A DNA stretch of 64,000 bases, taken from Actinomyces sp. UMB0138 (GTDB lineage: Bacteria > Bacillota > Negativicutes > Veillonellales > Veillonellaceae). The stretch lies in the NCBI RefSeq assembly GCF_002849225.1, contig NZ_PKMC01000002.1:62001-126000 (forward strand), in the 5' to 3' direction. The notes below the pieces were generated by a model. The model saw only the letters and a list, made by a program, of their open reading frames with translations. It had not been told where the DNA came from and did no database searches. Positions 53,477 to 63,336 of the stretch are shown in pieces. Made by a program: the position numbers and the translations under genes. Each line of letters opens with the position of its first letter. Within the stretch, counting starts at the first letter, position 1.

Positions 53477-54232
53477 ATGGACAGCTCTACATCTGCTCAG
53501 CCGCTCGTGCGGATCCGCGACGTGCACAAACGCTTCGGCAGTTTCGAAGCTCTGCGCGGAGTCAACCTGGATATTTACCCGGGCGAGGTCGTAGCGCTAA
53601 TTGGCGCCTCCGGCTCCGGCAAATCCACGCTGTGTAGGTGTATCAATCGGCTGGAAACCATCAGCAGCGGCTCAATTGAAATCGACGGTCGCCCGCTCCC
53701 CCAAGAAGGTAAGGAATTGGCGGCACTGCGCGCCGAAATTGGCATGGTCTTCCAATCCTTCAACCTGTTCGAACACAAAACGGCGCTGGACAACATCACC
53801 CTTGCTCCCATCAAAGTGCGCCACGAAAAACCTGCCGACGCCCGCGAAAACGCGCGAAAGCTATTGCAGCGCGTCGGGCTCGGCGACAAAGCAGATTCAT
53901 TCCCTGCGCAACTATCAGGAGGGCAGCAGCAGCGAGTTGCAATAGCGCGCTGCTTAGCTATGTCACCCAAAATGATGCTGTTCGACGAACCGACCTCCGC
54001 CCTCGACCCGGAAATGATCAACGAGGTCCTGGACGTCATCGACGAACTAGCAAAAGGCGGCATGACCATGCTGATCGTCACCCACGAAATGGGATTTGCC
54101 CGCCAAGTAGCCGACCGGGTCGCCTTCATTGACGACGGCAACATTGTCGAGGACGCACCCCCGGAAGAATTCTTCACAAACCCGAAGACAGAGCGCGCGA
54201 GGGCGTTCCTGTCAAAAATTCTGAACCACTAA
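53477..54232 (+). CDS. gluA: Glutamate ABC transporter ATP-binding protein
   Basis: 251 residues from ATG 53477. Walker [10 protein letters not shown], the Q-loop in [20 protein letters not shown], signature LSGGQQQR and Walker [15 protein letters not shown] are all intact. It is the polar amino acid (GlnQ/GluA) subtype. It is the first gene of gluABCD, followed by the binding protein and two permeases in the order known from Corynebacterium. It energises glutamate uptake at the membrane. No strong ribosome site is seen; the start region is A/T-rich. Confidence 0.93.
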   Translation: MDSSTSAQPLVRIRDVHKRFGSFEALRGVNLDIYPGEVVALIGASGSGKSTLCRCINRLETISSGSIEIDGRPLPQEGKELAALRAEIGMVFQSFNLFEHKTALDNITLAPIKVRHEKPADARENARKLLQRVGLGDKADSFPAQLSGGQQQRVAIARCLAMSPKMMLFDEPTSALDPEMINEVLDVIDELAKGGMTMLIVTHEMGFARQVADRVAFIDDGNIVEDAPPEEFFTNPKTERARAFLSKILNH

Positions 54233-54256
54233 TCCCCGCAGGGATAGGAGTCACCC

Positions 54257-55264
54257 ATGAAACTTCGTAAACTAGGCGCCATTGCGGCCGCCGCAGCACT
54301 CAGCGTTTCCGCTCTGGCAGCATGCTCTGGACCGGACAAGGGAGGGGCAAACAATTCCGGCTCCGGATCCGACAAGTCAGCCTCTAAGCAGGCCTCCGGC
54401 GAGCGCATCAGCGTAGCCGACTTCGACAAACTGGTCGCCTCCGGCCCGGTAGCCGACGACGCCGAAATCCAGAAGAGCCCCTGGGCCAAGGCCATCAAAG
54501 AAAAGGGCAAGCTAGCGTACGGCGGCGTGGGCACTTCGCCAATCTTCGCCCTCACCGACGTGACGTCGAATCGCGTGACCGGCTTCGACGCTGGCATTGC
54601 TGACCTGCTAGCCCACTACATCTTGGGCGGCAGTGAAGCCGACGTGGCAAAGCATTCCTCAATGACCGTGATGACACCCGACACCCGCGAACCGCGCCTA
54701 ATTGACGGGTCTGTGGACACCGTAATCGCAACCTACTCGGTAACCCCCGAGCGCCTCGAAAAGGTAAACTTCGCCGGCCCCTACTACTCCTCCGGCATCT
54801 CTGTCCTGGTGAAGGACGACAACAATGACGTGAAGTCCATTGACGACCTGAAGGGTAAGAAGATTGCCGTCCAGTCCGGCTCCACGGCGTTGAAGGTCGT
54901 CGAAGCGAAGATCCCGGACGCAAAGCAGACCCTGTTCGAAAACAGTGAAGCCTGCGTGACTGCCGTGAAGCAGGGCCAGGTAGACGCGTACGTGCAAGAC
55001 GAGGCCATGCTGCTGTCCACCGTGGCAAAATCCGACGGCAACATTAAGGTAGTCGGCAAGCCGATCACCCAGGATCCTTACGGCATCGGCCTACCCAAGG
55101 AGCACAAGGACGCGGTCGAATTCGTAAACGGCTTCCTGAAGAAGATCGAAGAGGACGGCACTTGGAAGAAGCTGTGGGACAAGACCGTCGGCCCGTTCTC
55201 GACCACCGACGCCCCCAAGCCGCCCACCATTGGCGACTTCGGCGAGGCAGCACAGAAGAAGTAA
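54257..55264 (+). CDS. gluB: Glutamate-binding lipoprotein
   Basis: 335 residues. A lipobox ALAACSG (Cys near 23) anchors it outside the membrane. After a Ser/Gly/Lys linker comes a family-3 solute-binding domain: RVTGFDAGIADLLAHYILGG, TVIATYSVTPERLEKVNFAGPYY and GKKIAVQSGSTALKVVEAKIPD. The TPERxxxVxFxxPYY motif is diagnostic for amino-acid binders. GGATAGGAGT precedes ATG 54257. Glutamate is the likely ligand from the operon type; other acidic or amide amino acids cannot be excluded. Confidence 0.92.
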   Translation: MKLRKLGAIAAAAALSVSALAACSGPDKGGANNSGSGSDKSASKQASGERISVADFDKLVASGPVADDAEIQKSPWAKAIKEKGKLAYGGVGTSPIFALTDVTSNRVTGFDAGIADLLAHYILGGSEADVAKHSSMTVMTPDTREPRLIDGSVDTVIATYSVTPERLEKVNFAGPYYSSGISVLVKDDNNDVKSIDDLKGKKIAVQSGSTALKVVEAKIPDAKQTLFENSEACVTAVKQGQVDAYVQDEAMLLSTVAKSDGNIKVVGKPITQDPYGIGLPKEHKDAVEFVNGFLKKIEEDGTWKKLWDKTVGPFSTTDAPKPPTIGDFGEAAQKK

Positions 55265-55267
55265 CTG

Positions 55268-55978
55268 TTGCAGCTGATCGTTGACAATTTCGGCCTGCTA
55301 CTAGCCGGGCTCGGCCGCACCCTGGTGTTGGCCGTGCTCGGCTACGCTGGCGCGCTAGTTGTGGGTACCGTGATCGCCATTTTTAGGGTGTGTCCGGTGC
55401 CCGTCCTGCGCGCTTTCGGCACAATCTACGTGGAATTCTTCCGGAATATTCCACTGCTGACGCTGCTTATCCTGACCGCTTTCGGCCTGCCCGACACCGG
55501 CCTGCAGATAGGCTTTTTCGGATCTGCCGTCACCGCAATTATCATGTCCTCGGCCGCGTTCGTGTGCGAAACAATCCGTTCCGGTATCAACACAGTTTCC
55601 GTGGGCCAATCCGAGGCCGCCAGGTCACTAGGCATGAACATGTTCCAGCAGCTGGCACACGTCGTGCTGCCGCAAGCATTCGCGGCGATGATCCAACCCC
55701 TAGTGAACGTGTTCATCGGGGCCCTAATTGGCACCTCCTTGGCGGCAGCCGTGGGCGTGCCCGAGCTAACCAACATCACCCAACAGTTGAACATCAAATA
55801 CGCCGAAGCCGTGCTGCTATTCCTGATCTCTGGTATCTGCTACCTGGTAATAGCTTTAGGGGCCGGCGCCATTGGTGGATACCTGCAGCGCCGCGTCGAT
55901 GCCCGTCACATGGTAAAGCGTACTGACGAGGGCGCCGCCGCAGTTGACCGCTTCGAGGTAGAGCAGGCGGGACTATGA
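55268..55978 (+). CDS. gluC: Glutamate ABC transporter permease
   Basis: 236 residues, five membrane helices, polar-amino-acid permease family: VEFFRNIPLLTLLIL and the EAA loop GQSEAARSLGMNMFQQLAHVVLPQAF. The start is probably TTG 55268, three bases after the gluB stop and without its own ribosome site, so it would be translated by coupling. It overlaps gluD by four bases (ATGA). With GluD it forms the membrane channel. Confidence 0.9.
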   Translation: MQLIVDNFGLLLAGLGRTLVLAVLGYAGALVVGTVIAIFRVCPVPVLRAFGTIYVEFFRNIPLLTLLILTAFGLPDTGLQIGFFGSAVTAIIMSSAAFVCETIRSGINTVSVGQSEAARSLGMNMFQQLAHVVLPQAFAAMIQPLVNVFIGALIGTSLAAAVGVPELTNITQQLNIKYAEAVLLFLISGICYLVIALGAGAIGGYLQRRVDARHMVKRTDEGAAAVDRFEVEQAGL

Positions 55979-56784
55979 GCAGCAAAACCCAAACCCCCAC
56001 CCGCGTCCTCTTTGACGTCCCAGGCCCGAAGGGGCGCCGCCGCATATGGATCATCTCGGTCTTGGCGGTCCTCGTGTTCGTAGCCGCCGCAGCCGGCGGC
56101 ATCTACCAGCTGTGGTGGAACTACCAGCTACTTCCTGAAAAATGGCTACCATTTACCCAACCGGCCACCCTAAAATTCTTCGGCCGGGGCGTGGTGGGCA
56201 CGCTACTGGCAACAGGCGTGGCCGCCCTCTTCACCTTCCCACTGGCGTTGGCGCTGGCGTTGGGACGCGAAGCAAAAAACCGAATCGTTTCCAAAGTGAG
56301 CGGAGCCTGGGTGGAAGTATTCCGCTCCCTGCCACTACTGCTGGTCATCTACGCCTTCATGCTGGCCCTGCCGCGCTACGGCATACGCTTTTCCACCTTC
56401 TGGCTGCTGGTCATCCCCATGATCATTTCCTGCTCGGCCACCACCGCCGAGGTATTCCGTGCCGGCCTGCGAGCTGTCCCCCGGGGCCAAAGCGAGGCCG
56501 CACTATCTTTAGGGATGCTGCCAAAACAGGTGAGCGCCCTCGTCATAATCCCACAGGCGATACGACTAGTTGCCCCAAACTTGCTCACCCAGCTGGTGTC
56601 GCTGCTGAAAGACTCCACACTCGGGTACGTCGTTTCATATTTTGACCTGATGCATCAAGGACAATTGTTCTCAGCGCAGGCAAACAGCTACATACAAACC
56701 TACTTCTTAATTGCTTTAATCTACATCGCCATTAACATTGTTTTAACTCGCGTCGCAGATAGGTGGCGGGAGCGCCGAAACTAA
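55975..56784 (+). CDS. gluD: Glutamate ABC transporter permease
   Basis: 269 residues. A cytoplasmic head (TPTRVLFDVPGPKGRRRI) precedes five or six membrane helices. Family motifs are VEVFRSLPLLLVIYAFML and the EAA loop GQSEAALSLGMLPKQVSALVIIPQAI. It closes the gluABCD operon. An amidotransferase gene starts 23 bp later and may be read through, since no terminator is visible between them. Confidence 0.9.
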   Translation: MSSKTQTPTRVLFDVPGPKGRRRIWIISVLAVLVFVAAAAGGIYQLWWNYQLLPEKWLPFTQPATLKFFGRGVVGTLLATGVAALFTFPLALALALGREAKNRIVSKVSGAWVEVFRSLPLLLVIYAFMLALPRYGIRFSTFWLLVIPMIISCSATTAEVFRAGLRAVPRGQSEAALSLGMLPKQVSALVIIPQAIRLVAPNLLTQLVSLLKDSTLGYVVSYFDLMHQGQLFSAQANSYIQTYFLIALIYIAINIVLTRVADRWRERRN

Positions 56785-56807
56785 CTACTGTCGTGGAAGG
56801 ACGAAAC

Positions 56808-57641
56808 ATGTGCCGCATGCTGGTATATGTTGGCCCGCGGGCAAAATCCCCGGCTGACATACTGGGCAATGGTTTGGCTGAACTCGTAGATCTTTCCCAC
56901 GAACACTGCCACGGGTGGGGCGAAGCCACCATGGACAGTGCGCCTGGGAAATTCGCGGTTCGTCGCTGCCTGGAGCCGGCATTCATGTGTAACGAATTCG
57001 CCCGCATCAGCCGAATGCCCGGCAAAAACGTCATGCTACACCTGCGGCAAGCGTCCACCGGCATGGGGAAAGGCTTCGAATCCAGCCACCCCTTCGTAGC
57101 CGACGGCATGGCCTTTTGCCACAACGGCGTATTTGCACGCCCCGGCCGCCTGCGCAAATGGTTGGCATCTGTAGACGGCCCCATGCCCAAAGGGATTTGC
57201 GATTCAGAAGCCTACTTTTGCGCCGTCCGCTACTATGCCCGCAGCATGGACCTGCCCGAAGCCATAGCGGCCGCCGCCGACAAAGCCATCGAGGTTTCTG
57301 ACGGGCAGTGGCTATCGCTGAACGCCATGGTGATGACCGCCCAGGGGGTGTACGTGTACAACCGGTTCAAGGAAGGCACCGCCATGCTGAAGGAGATCCC
57401 CGACCGCTACCGCATCCAAGTGCGCGGTGGCGCGACCGGGCACGGATTTGTTGCTGGATCCCAAGGATTCTCGCTAGGCCGCCCCGGTCAACAGCAGTGG
57501 ATGCGCAACGGGCAGATGCTATTTGCTAGGGCCGGCAACGGCGACGCCATAGACGTCACCCCCGCAATAGGGGAAGCCTCGACAGCGCCCCCCGCCCACA
57601 CTGTGGCTAATCAGCAGGTGCGCGTAGGTGTCGGGGCGTAG
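56808..57641 (+). CDS. Class II glutamine amidotransferase, EgtC-like
   Basis: 277 residues from ATG 56808, so that Cys2 (MCRMLVYVG) becomes the N-terminal nucleophile after methionine removal. GGAAGGA lies just upstream. Further Ntn-hydrolase residues are HLRQAST, the FCHNGVF loop and DSEAYF. EgtC-type enzymes remove glutamate in ergothioneine synthesis, but no other egt gene is near, so the substrate is open. Its position after the glutamate importer may be coincidence or a link in glutamine/glutamate metabolism. Confidence 0.85.
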   Translation: MCRMLVYVGPRAKSPADILGNGLAELVDLSHEHCHGWGEATMDSAPGKFAVRRCLEPAFMCNEFARISRMPGKNVMLHLRQASTGMGKGFESSHPFVADGMAFCHNGVFARPGRLRKWLASVDGPMPKGICDSEAYFCAVRYYARSMDLPEAIAAAADKAIEVSDGQWLSLNAMVMTAQGVYVYNRFKEGTAMLKEIPDRYRIQVRGGATGHGFVAGSQGFSLGRPGQQQWMRNGQMLFARAGNGDAIDVTPAIGEASTAPPAHTVANQQVRVGVGA

Positions 57642-58030
57642 GCTCCGAGACGTAGAGCCGGCAGCTAAGTCAGACTGATAACGAATAAGGGGCTTCGCCC
57701 TCGCCATTATGGCCTTGGCCAACACGCGCTTGCGAGGGCGGCCCCCCTTTCGCGCCGAAAGCACATTCTCCGGTCAAAAGCACACCCAATGGCACGCATT
57801 TCAATGTGCTTTGAACCATCTGATGTGCTTTGGACAGGACGACACGCCCTCGGCCAGACCATGCGCCCTCGCGCCAGTACAGCCACATTTTCAGGGTGGC
57901 ACAGGCATAACATCAGGGGCAAAATAGGGGAACAACCGGGGCAAACCCCAATATCTTTTACCTGCTCACGCTGAAACAATTTTTCCTGAGGGCAAAGACA
58001 CCTCACCCACACGGAAAGATTGGATCCCCA
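57642..58030. promoter_or_regulatory. 389-bp non-coding region rich in repeats before the ABC-2 transporter
   Basis: It holds four copies of the CGAGGGCG octamer in 180 bp, two of them as a perfect inverted pair (CGCCCTCGC 57696-57704 and GCGAGGGCG 57732-57740). It also holds the AAAGCACA dyad array described separately and a small hairpin GGGGCAAACCCC (57939-57950) followed by AATATCTTTTA. No open frame of note. The promoter of the transporter operon is probably in the last 80 bases. Confidence 0.5.
57758..57831. repeat. Four-site dyad array AAAGCACA x2 / TGTGCTTT x2
   Basis: AAAGCACA occurs at 57758-57765 and 57777-57784, and its complement TGTGCTTT at 57805-57812 and 57824-57831. Both pairs have exactly 19-bp spacing, and the whole is symmetric about 57794. 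The spacers differ, so the 8-mers themselves are conserved. It may be a multi-site operator or the arms of an RNA structure. Confidence 0.75.
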
Positions 58031-58720
58031 ATGCATGGCGGCAATTACGTCCTGCACGCCCACGAGCTATCGGTCAAATACGGTAGCTATGAGGCGCTGC
58101 ATCTTGATTCCCTAAAAATCACTGACACGGCTGGCGTGGTCGGCCTCTTCGGCCCTAACGGTGCGGGCAAAACCACCTTGTTGCGCACCATTGTCGGCGA
58201 CATTGAAAAGCATGGTGGCGCTCTAGAAGGGCCTGGCCGAGCCAAGATCGCCTACCTGCCCGACTCCCCATTCTTGTATGGGTGGTTGAAGGTAAAACAG
58301 TGCGAGCAGCTGTTCGCCTCGCGGCACCCGGATTTTCGCGCCGACATATTCGACGCATTCCTGGACGGCTCCAAAGTGAAGCCAGATCTAAAAGTCGGCG
58401 AACTATCTAAAGGCATGAACGAGCGGCTACACCTGGCATTGATCATGTCGCGTTCACCGCAACTCTACGTCCTAGACGAGCCACTCGGAGGCGTTGACCC
58501 CATTGGTCGCGACCAGCTGTTGCAGCTAATCCAACAGCTTAAGGCGCCTAACACCCCGGTGCTTTTTAGCACCCACCTAATCAACAATGTGCAGCACATT
58601 TTTAACGAAGTAGTGCTGATTGACTCGGGCCGCCTAGTTGCGCACAGGGACATCCACTTCCTGCGCGAATTTGGCGAGGGCGACCTGGAGGCTGCTTACA
58701 AGAAGCTGGTGCAACAATGA
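58031..58720 (+). CDS. ABC transporter ATP-binding protein
   Basis: 229 residues. Walker A GPNGAGKTT, Walker B LYVLDEPLGGVD and the switch histidine in LFSTHLI are present. The signature is LSKGMNERL, as in YtrB/EcfA-like bacterial exporters where LSxGM replaces LSGGQ. LPDSPFLYGWLKVKQCEQLF is also typical of that group. It overlaps the next gene by four bases, giving a two-gene ABC-2-type transporter. No GntR regulator accompanies it, unlike ytr operons. Substrate unknown. Confidence 0.87.
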   Translation: MHGGNYVLHAHELSVKYGSYEALHLDSLKITDTAGVVGLFGPNGAGKTTLLRTIVGDIEKHGGALEGPGRAKIAYLPDSPFLYGWLKVKQCEQLFASRHPDFRADIFDAFLDGSKVKPDLKVGELSKGMNERLHLALIMSRSPQLYVLDEPLGGVDPIGRDQLLQLIQQLKAPNTPVLFSTHLINNVQHIFNEVVLIDSGRLVAHRDIHFLREFGEGDLEAAYKKLVQQ

Positions 58721-59457
58721 CAGATACGAAACTCCTAGCTATCAAACATGGGCGCATCCTGGTGCCACTGATCGCCCTCAAATATTTACTGACTATTGCG
58801 GCGCCAGCCATCGACAACATCGCCGTGGCCATGGCATACGAGCTTGGCTGCCTAATCTTGGTGGTGGCATTAGCGGTGTACGCCATCCATTCGGTGCTGC
58901 GACTGACCGGCGTGTGTGACGACCGGTTGGCATTGCTGTCACCCACTAGTCGGATCACCCTAGCGGCAAAGAACATGGCGATCCTTGCCGGCTACCTGAT
59001 TGTCAGCTACCTAGCCAGCTACATTCCGACTTTCCGCGAGAGCAAACCGGATATGGCGCACTATCTTCTGCCCATTCCCAACTACTGCATTTCGGTTTTC
59101 ACGGGGCTGTCACTAATGCTCTTCATCAGCTACCTGCTGAAATCGGTTCGCAAGCGTTTTGCCCTGGTAGTGTCCGCGTGGATTAGCTACGCGGCGGTCA
59201 CGGCTGCGGGTTTGGCCGGGATAGTGCTATCCCTGAGCGGCATGTACGACCAGCCGCACTGGCTCGTGGGGGCAGCCCCCGGCGCGAAGGGGTTCAACTT
59301 TTACTCAGGAATAATTCCCACCTGCATCGTGGGAGTCACCCCCTCGGTAAAGGTCATACTTGCGGTCATGGGCGCAAACCTGGCCGCCGGGATCATCTTC
59401 TTCGCGGGCGCCTACATGTTGCAGCGTAGGCGGAACAATTACTTGCCCGTCAAGTAG
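58717..59457 (+). CDS. ABC-2-type membrane subunit
   Basis: 246 residues with six hydrophobic helices (for example LIVSYLASYIPTF, CISVFTGLSLMLFISYLL and LAVMGANLAAGIIFFAGAYM). It starts in the ATGA overlap with the ATPase gene, so the two proteins should be made together. There is little sequence conservation beyond the topology, and the family is inferred from position. It is tail-to-tail with the CYTH gene, three bases apart, where a GGAGAGGGCG hairpin could stop both transcripts. Confidence 0.72.
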   Translation: MTDTKLLAIKHGRILVPLIALKYLLTIAAPAIDNIAVAMAYELGCLILVVALAVYAIHSVLRLTGVCDDRLALLSPTSRITLAAKNMAILAGYLIVSYLASYIPTFRESKPDMAHYLLPIPNYCISVFTGLSLMLFISYLLKSVRKRFALVVSAWISYAAVTAAGLAGIVLSLSGMYDQPHWLVGAAPGAKGFNFYSGIIPTCIVGVTPSVKVILAVMGANLAAGIIFFAGAYMLQRRRNNYLPVK

Positions 59458-59460
59458 CGG

Positions 59461-59949
59461 CTACGCCCTCTCCCAGGTGCTGAAAGGCTTCTTGGAGAGG
59501 GCGGCGTTCGTGTAGGCGAAGTCCTCGCTGACCTCTTCGCCCACCCAGGCGGGCAGGTCGGCGCGGGTTAGGGCGCTGACGCGGTCCTGGCCTGGTTCGT
59601 CTTCAATTTCGAGGACGACGAGGCCGGCGTTTGCGCCCTCGAATACATCTACCGTCCACAGCGCCGCCGGGACGGAGAGGTCATAGCGCACCTTTTCTAC
59701 GACCCCACTGCACATGCGCAGCAGGCCGGGGGCGTCGGTGGGTGGGATTACGTATTCGAATTCGGGTCGGGCCAGTCCCGTCTGTTTTCCTTTTATGGTC
59801 AGGAAGGCTCGCTGACCAAATTGGCGCACGCGCACGACCTTTTGTGGCTCGGCCAGCAAATACCCCTGTCTGATCGGGGCGGATCTGGCCACCAGGTCGC
59901 GCCAGCCGGCACCGGATACTAGAAACTTTCGTTCAACTTCAACACCCAT
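59461..59949 (-). CDS. CYTH-domain protein (triphosphate tunnel fold)
   Basis: 162 residues from ATG 59949. The diagnostic N-terminal ExExK motif appears as GVEVERKFLV. Alternating basic and acidic strands follow: VVRVRQFGQRAFLTIKGKQ, EFEYVIP, VEKVRYDLS and LVVLEIEDEPG. These line the triphosphate tunnel of CYTH enzymes such as inorganic triphosphatase and thiamine triphosphatase. The true substrate is unknown. It is divergent from rlmB across 62 bp. Confidence 0.87.
   Translation of the reverse strand: MGVEVERKFLVSGAGWRDLVARSAPIRQGYLLAEPQKVVRVRQFGQRAFLTIKGKQTGLARPEFEYVIPPTDAPGLLRMCSGVVEKVRYDLSVPAALWTVDVFEGANAGLVVLEIEDEPGQDRVSALTRADLPAWVGEEVSEDFAYTNAALSKKPFSTWERA
59464..59503. terminator. 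Inverted pair at convergent gene ends
   Basis: CGCCCTCTCC (59464-59473) and GGAGAGGGCG (59494-59503) are perfect complements around a 20-base loop. They lie inside the last 14 codons of the CYTH gene and just after the stop of the ABC-2 subunit gene. Placement fits transcription stop or mRNA 3'-end protection. Confidence 0.5.
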
Positions 59950-60011
59950 GGAAACCACCCTAACGGCTGGTGGCTTGCTGATCTGGTCGCATCGCCAGCT
60001 AAGATGCTTAC

Positions 60012-60998
60012 ATGAGTCAACATGATGGACGGCCAGCAGGTTCGAAGCGGCGAGTATCCAAGAAGGGACCAACTAAGGGTTCAGGCGGTAAGAATAGGCG
60101 CGCCCTCGCCGGGAAGGGCCCCACCCCGAAGGCGGAAAACCGCCCCTATCACGCCGCGTACAAGCGTAAGCAGTACCGTGAGGTGCGCGAGAAGGCCGCT
60201 CAGGCTCAGGCAGCAGCCAAAGCCCGCAAGGCCGTCATTAAGGTATCCGAGGGCCATGAGCTGGTTATAGGCCGCAACTCGGTTGCCGAGGCCGTGGCCG
60301 CGGGCATCAAGATCACCCGCATGTTCATCGCGGGTGGGGCCGCCAAAGACGACCGTATGGGCCAGGCCTTCCGGGTGGCCACAGCTGCGGGCGCGCCCAT
60401 TTTGCAGGTCGATCGCGAGGACTTGGACTATGCCACCGATGGTGCCGTCCACCAGGGGGTCGCCATTGAGGTGCCCGAATACGAATACTTTACGCTGTCA
60501 GACCTGTTTGCCAAGGCGGCCGACTCGGATAAGCCGGGGCTGATCGTCGCCCTCGATCATGTTACCGACCCGCACAATCTTGGGGCGGTACTGCGCTCCG
60601 GCGGTGCCTTCGGGGCCAGCGGCGTGCTCATCCCCACGCGCAATTCGGCCTCGGTAAACGCAACCGTGTGGAAGGTGTCCGCTGGCGCCCTCGGTCGCAT
60701 TCCTGTAGCGCGCGAGGCCAACCTGGTGCACGCCCTCAAAGAATGCAAGAAGCACGGCTACTTCATTGTGGGCCTGGATGCGGGGGGCAGTGAAACGACG
60801 CGCAACTTGACCGTGGCAGACGAACCAATAGTACTGGTAACCGGGGCGGAAGGGTCCGGGCTGTCGCGGCTGGTGCGCGAGACCTGCGACGTGATCGCCT
60901 CCATCCCCATCCACGCTGCTGTCGAATCTCTGAATGCGGCCGTGGCCACCGGGATCGCCATCTACGACATTGCCCAGGCGCGCAGCCAAGCAAAGTAG
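60012..60998 (+). CDS. rlmB: 23S rRNA (guanosine-2'-O)-methyltransferase RlmB (TrmH/SpoU family)
   Basis: 328 residues. A basic N-terminal extension of about 80 residues (GSKRRVSKKGPTKGSGGKNRRA) precedes the substrate-binding domain (VIGRNSVAEAVAAGIKITRMFIAGG). The SPOUT catalytic domain has all three motifs: DHVTDPHNLGAVLRS, VTGAEGSGLSRLVRE and IPIHAAVESLNAAVATGIAIYD. It methylates a conserved guanosine in 23S rRNA. The long Lys/Arg extension is common in actinobacterial members. Confidence 0.93.
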   Translation: MSQHDGRPAGSKRRVSKKGPTKGSGGKNRRALAGKGPTPKAENRPYHAAYKRKQYREVREKAAQAQAAAKARKAVIKVSEGHELVIGRNSVAEAVAAGIKITRMFIAGGAAKDDRMGQAFRVATAAGAPILQVDREDLDYATDGAVHQGVAIEVPEYEYFTLSDLFAKAADSDKPGLIVALDHVTDPHNLGAVLRSGGAFGASGVLIPTRNSASVNATVWKVSAGALGRIPVAREANLVHALKECKKHGYFIVGLDAGGSETTRNLTVADEPIVLVTGAEGSGLSRLVRETCDVIASIPIHAAVESLNAAVATGIAIYDIAQARSQAK

Positions 60999-61086
60999 CC
61001 GCATCGAGGGCGAAAGTAGGGGCGCCCAGGCACGTTCCGTGGGCACAAAGTCGACTCAAAGGTAAAACTAGCCTAAACTCTTGTAG

Positions 61087-61105
61087 GTAGAACCACCTGT
61101 TCTAC
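61087..61105 (+). promoter_or_regulatory. Perfect inverted repeat in the purA leader
   Basis: GTAGAAC (61087-61093), CACCT, GTTCTAC (61099-61105). It sits 52 bp before purA, downstream of the likely promoter. It could be an operator or a leader hairpin. It does not match a known purine riboswitch. Confidence 0.45.
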
Positions 61106-61144
61106 GCGGGAGGGCTACGGCCACCCGACAGTCGATCCAAATAG

Positions 61145-62440
<1,296 letters not shown>

Positions 62441-62460
62441 AGCGCCCCCTACCTACAGTC

Positions 62461-62504
62461 AGCACCCGACCGAATTGCCCGCGCAGGCGGCACGGTCGGG
62501 TGCT
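62461..62504 (+). terminator. Terminator of purA
   Basis: AGCACCCGACCG (62461-62472) and CGGTCGGGTGCT (62493-62504) form a perfect 12-bp stem followed by TGCTTTTACC, 20 bp after the purA stop. Confidence 0.9.
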
Positions 62505-62725
62505 TGCTTTTACCGCAGCGGCAAGCTGCTTCGACTAAGAGGCGGGCGCTTTACGCCATCGGATCTGCCGTAGCGGCGCTTCTTTCAGCCTTCTTTTTCA
62601 TGATTGTCATTGGAAAGTCTGCCGCCTTTTCCTTCTTCGGGAACCCAATATTCATTTTTGGAACCCTGAACGCATTCGTACAGCTAGTTGTTCTAGCAAA
62701 ACAGGCCAAGCCTAAAGGCGACTAA
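62504..62725 (+). CDS. Possible small membrane protein with unclear start
   Basis: Up to 73 residues, of which the convincing part is KRRALYAIGSAVAALLSAFFFMIVIG followed by a second hydrophobic segment (FIFGTLNAFVQLVVLA) and a basic tail. The only start upstream is a TTG on the edge of the purA terminator, without a good ribosome site. It may be a truncated gene. Not recognised. Confidence 0.35.
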   Translation: MLLPQRQAASTKRRALYAIGSAVAALLSAFFFMIVIGKSAAFSFFGNPIFIFGTLNAFVQLVVLAKQAKPKGD

Positions 62726-62959
62726 TGGCCCGGCCAGCACTGGCGGCACCCGCCCTAGTAGCGATTCGGTTTACGACAATAAAGGGTTACTAGTCATTTA
62801 AAATTAAGAAAAATCCTCCCGTAAAACGTGCGTGGTGTGAGAAACTGTTTACGTCTCTAAGAGGAGACCGCAGCCCAGATTTCAAGGTTGCGTAAACGCT
62901 ATGCACAGCAATGGCTCAACGAAGGGAATAGAACAATTAAGTTTCGAAACCTTGTAAAA

Positions 62960-63148
62960 ATGACGACTGCCAGCTTATGTGCGCTATGCGTATCACTGTC
63001 AGCAGCAGGGGTGGCGTACGCAGAAGATCTTAGTGACGTGCGTTCATCTTCAGCCGTTCCTTCACAGCTAACTCTCCACGCTTCTAATTTCAATACTGCA
63101 GGGTGGGACGGCTCACTTACGGAAGCTCAAATTGAGGAATTCGCCTGA
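62960..63148 (+). CDS. Small secreted protein
   Basis: About 62 residues from ATG 62960, or longer from TTG 62888. MTTASLCALCVSLSAAGVAYA is a typical signal peptide with an AYA/E cleavage site. The predicted mature part (EDLSDVRSSSAVPSQLTLHA to EEFA) is short, acidic and not recognised. Its TGA overlaps the next ATG (TGATG). Base composition is more A/T-rich than the neighbours, suggesting acquisition. No strong ribosome site is seen for either start. Confidence 0.5.
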   Translation: MTTASLCALCVSLSAAGVAYAEDLSDVRSSSAVPSQLTLHASNFNTAGWDGSLTEAQIEEFA

Positions 63149-63336
63149 TGCCACGTACTCTGTGTGAACTGGCGGTCAGCTTACTAACTTTTACACTGGT
63201 GGTTGGCCTGCTTTCTTTGTTAGGGCTGATTCTTTTCCCTTTACGTACGGTACTCAGTATCGCTCTTCCATCACTGTTGCTTGGGGCAGCAGTCTTAGGC
63301 ATTGGGTTTTTCGTTAAAAAAGGAATTGATAAATAA
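63148..63336 (+). CDS. Small two-helix membrane protein
   Basis: 62 residues starting in the TGATG overlap with the secreted-protein gene. Two hydrophobic helices (AVSLLTFTLVVGLLSLLGLILF and LSIALPSLLLGAAVLGIGFFV) and a basic end (KKGIDK). With its neighbour it forms a coupled secreted/membrane pair of unknown use. Its stop is followed directly by the scrap of a restriction/helicase protein. Confidence 0.5.
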   Translation: MPRTLCELAVSLLTFTLVVGLLSLLGLILFPLRTVLSIALPSLLLGAAVLGIGFFVKKGIDK

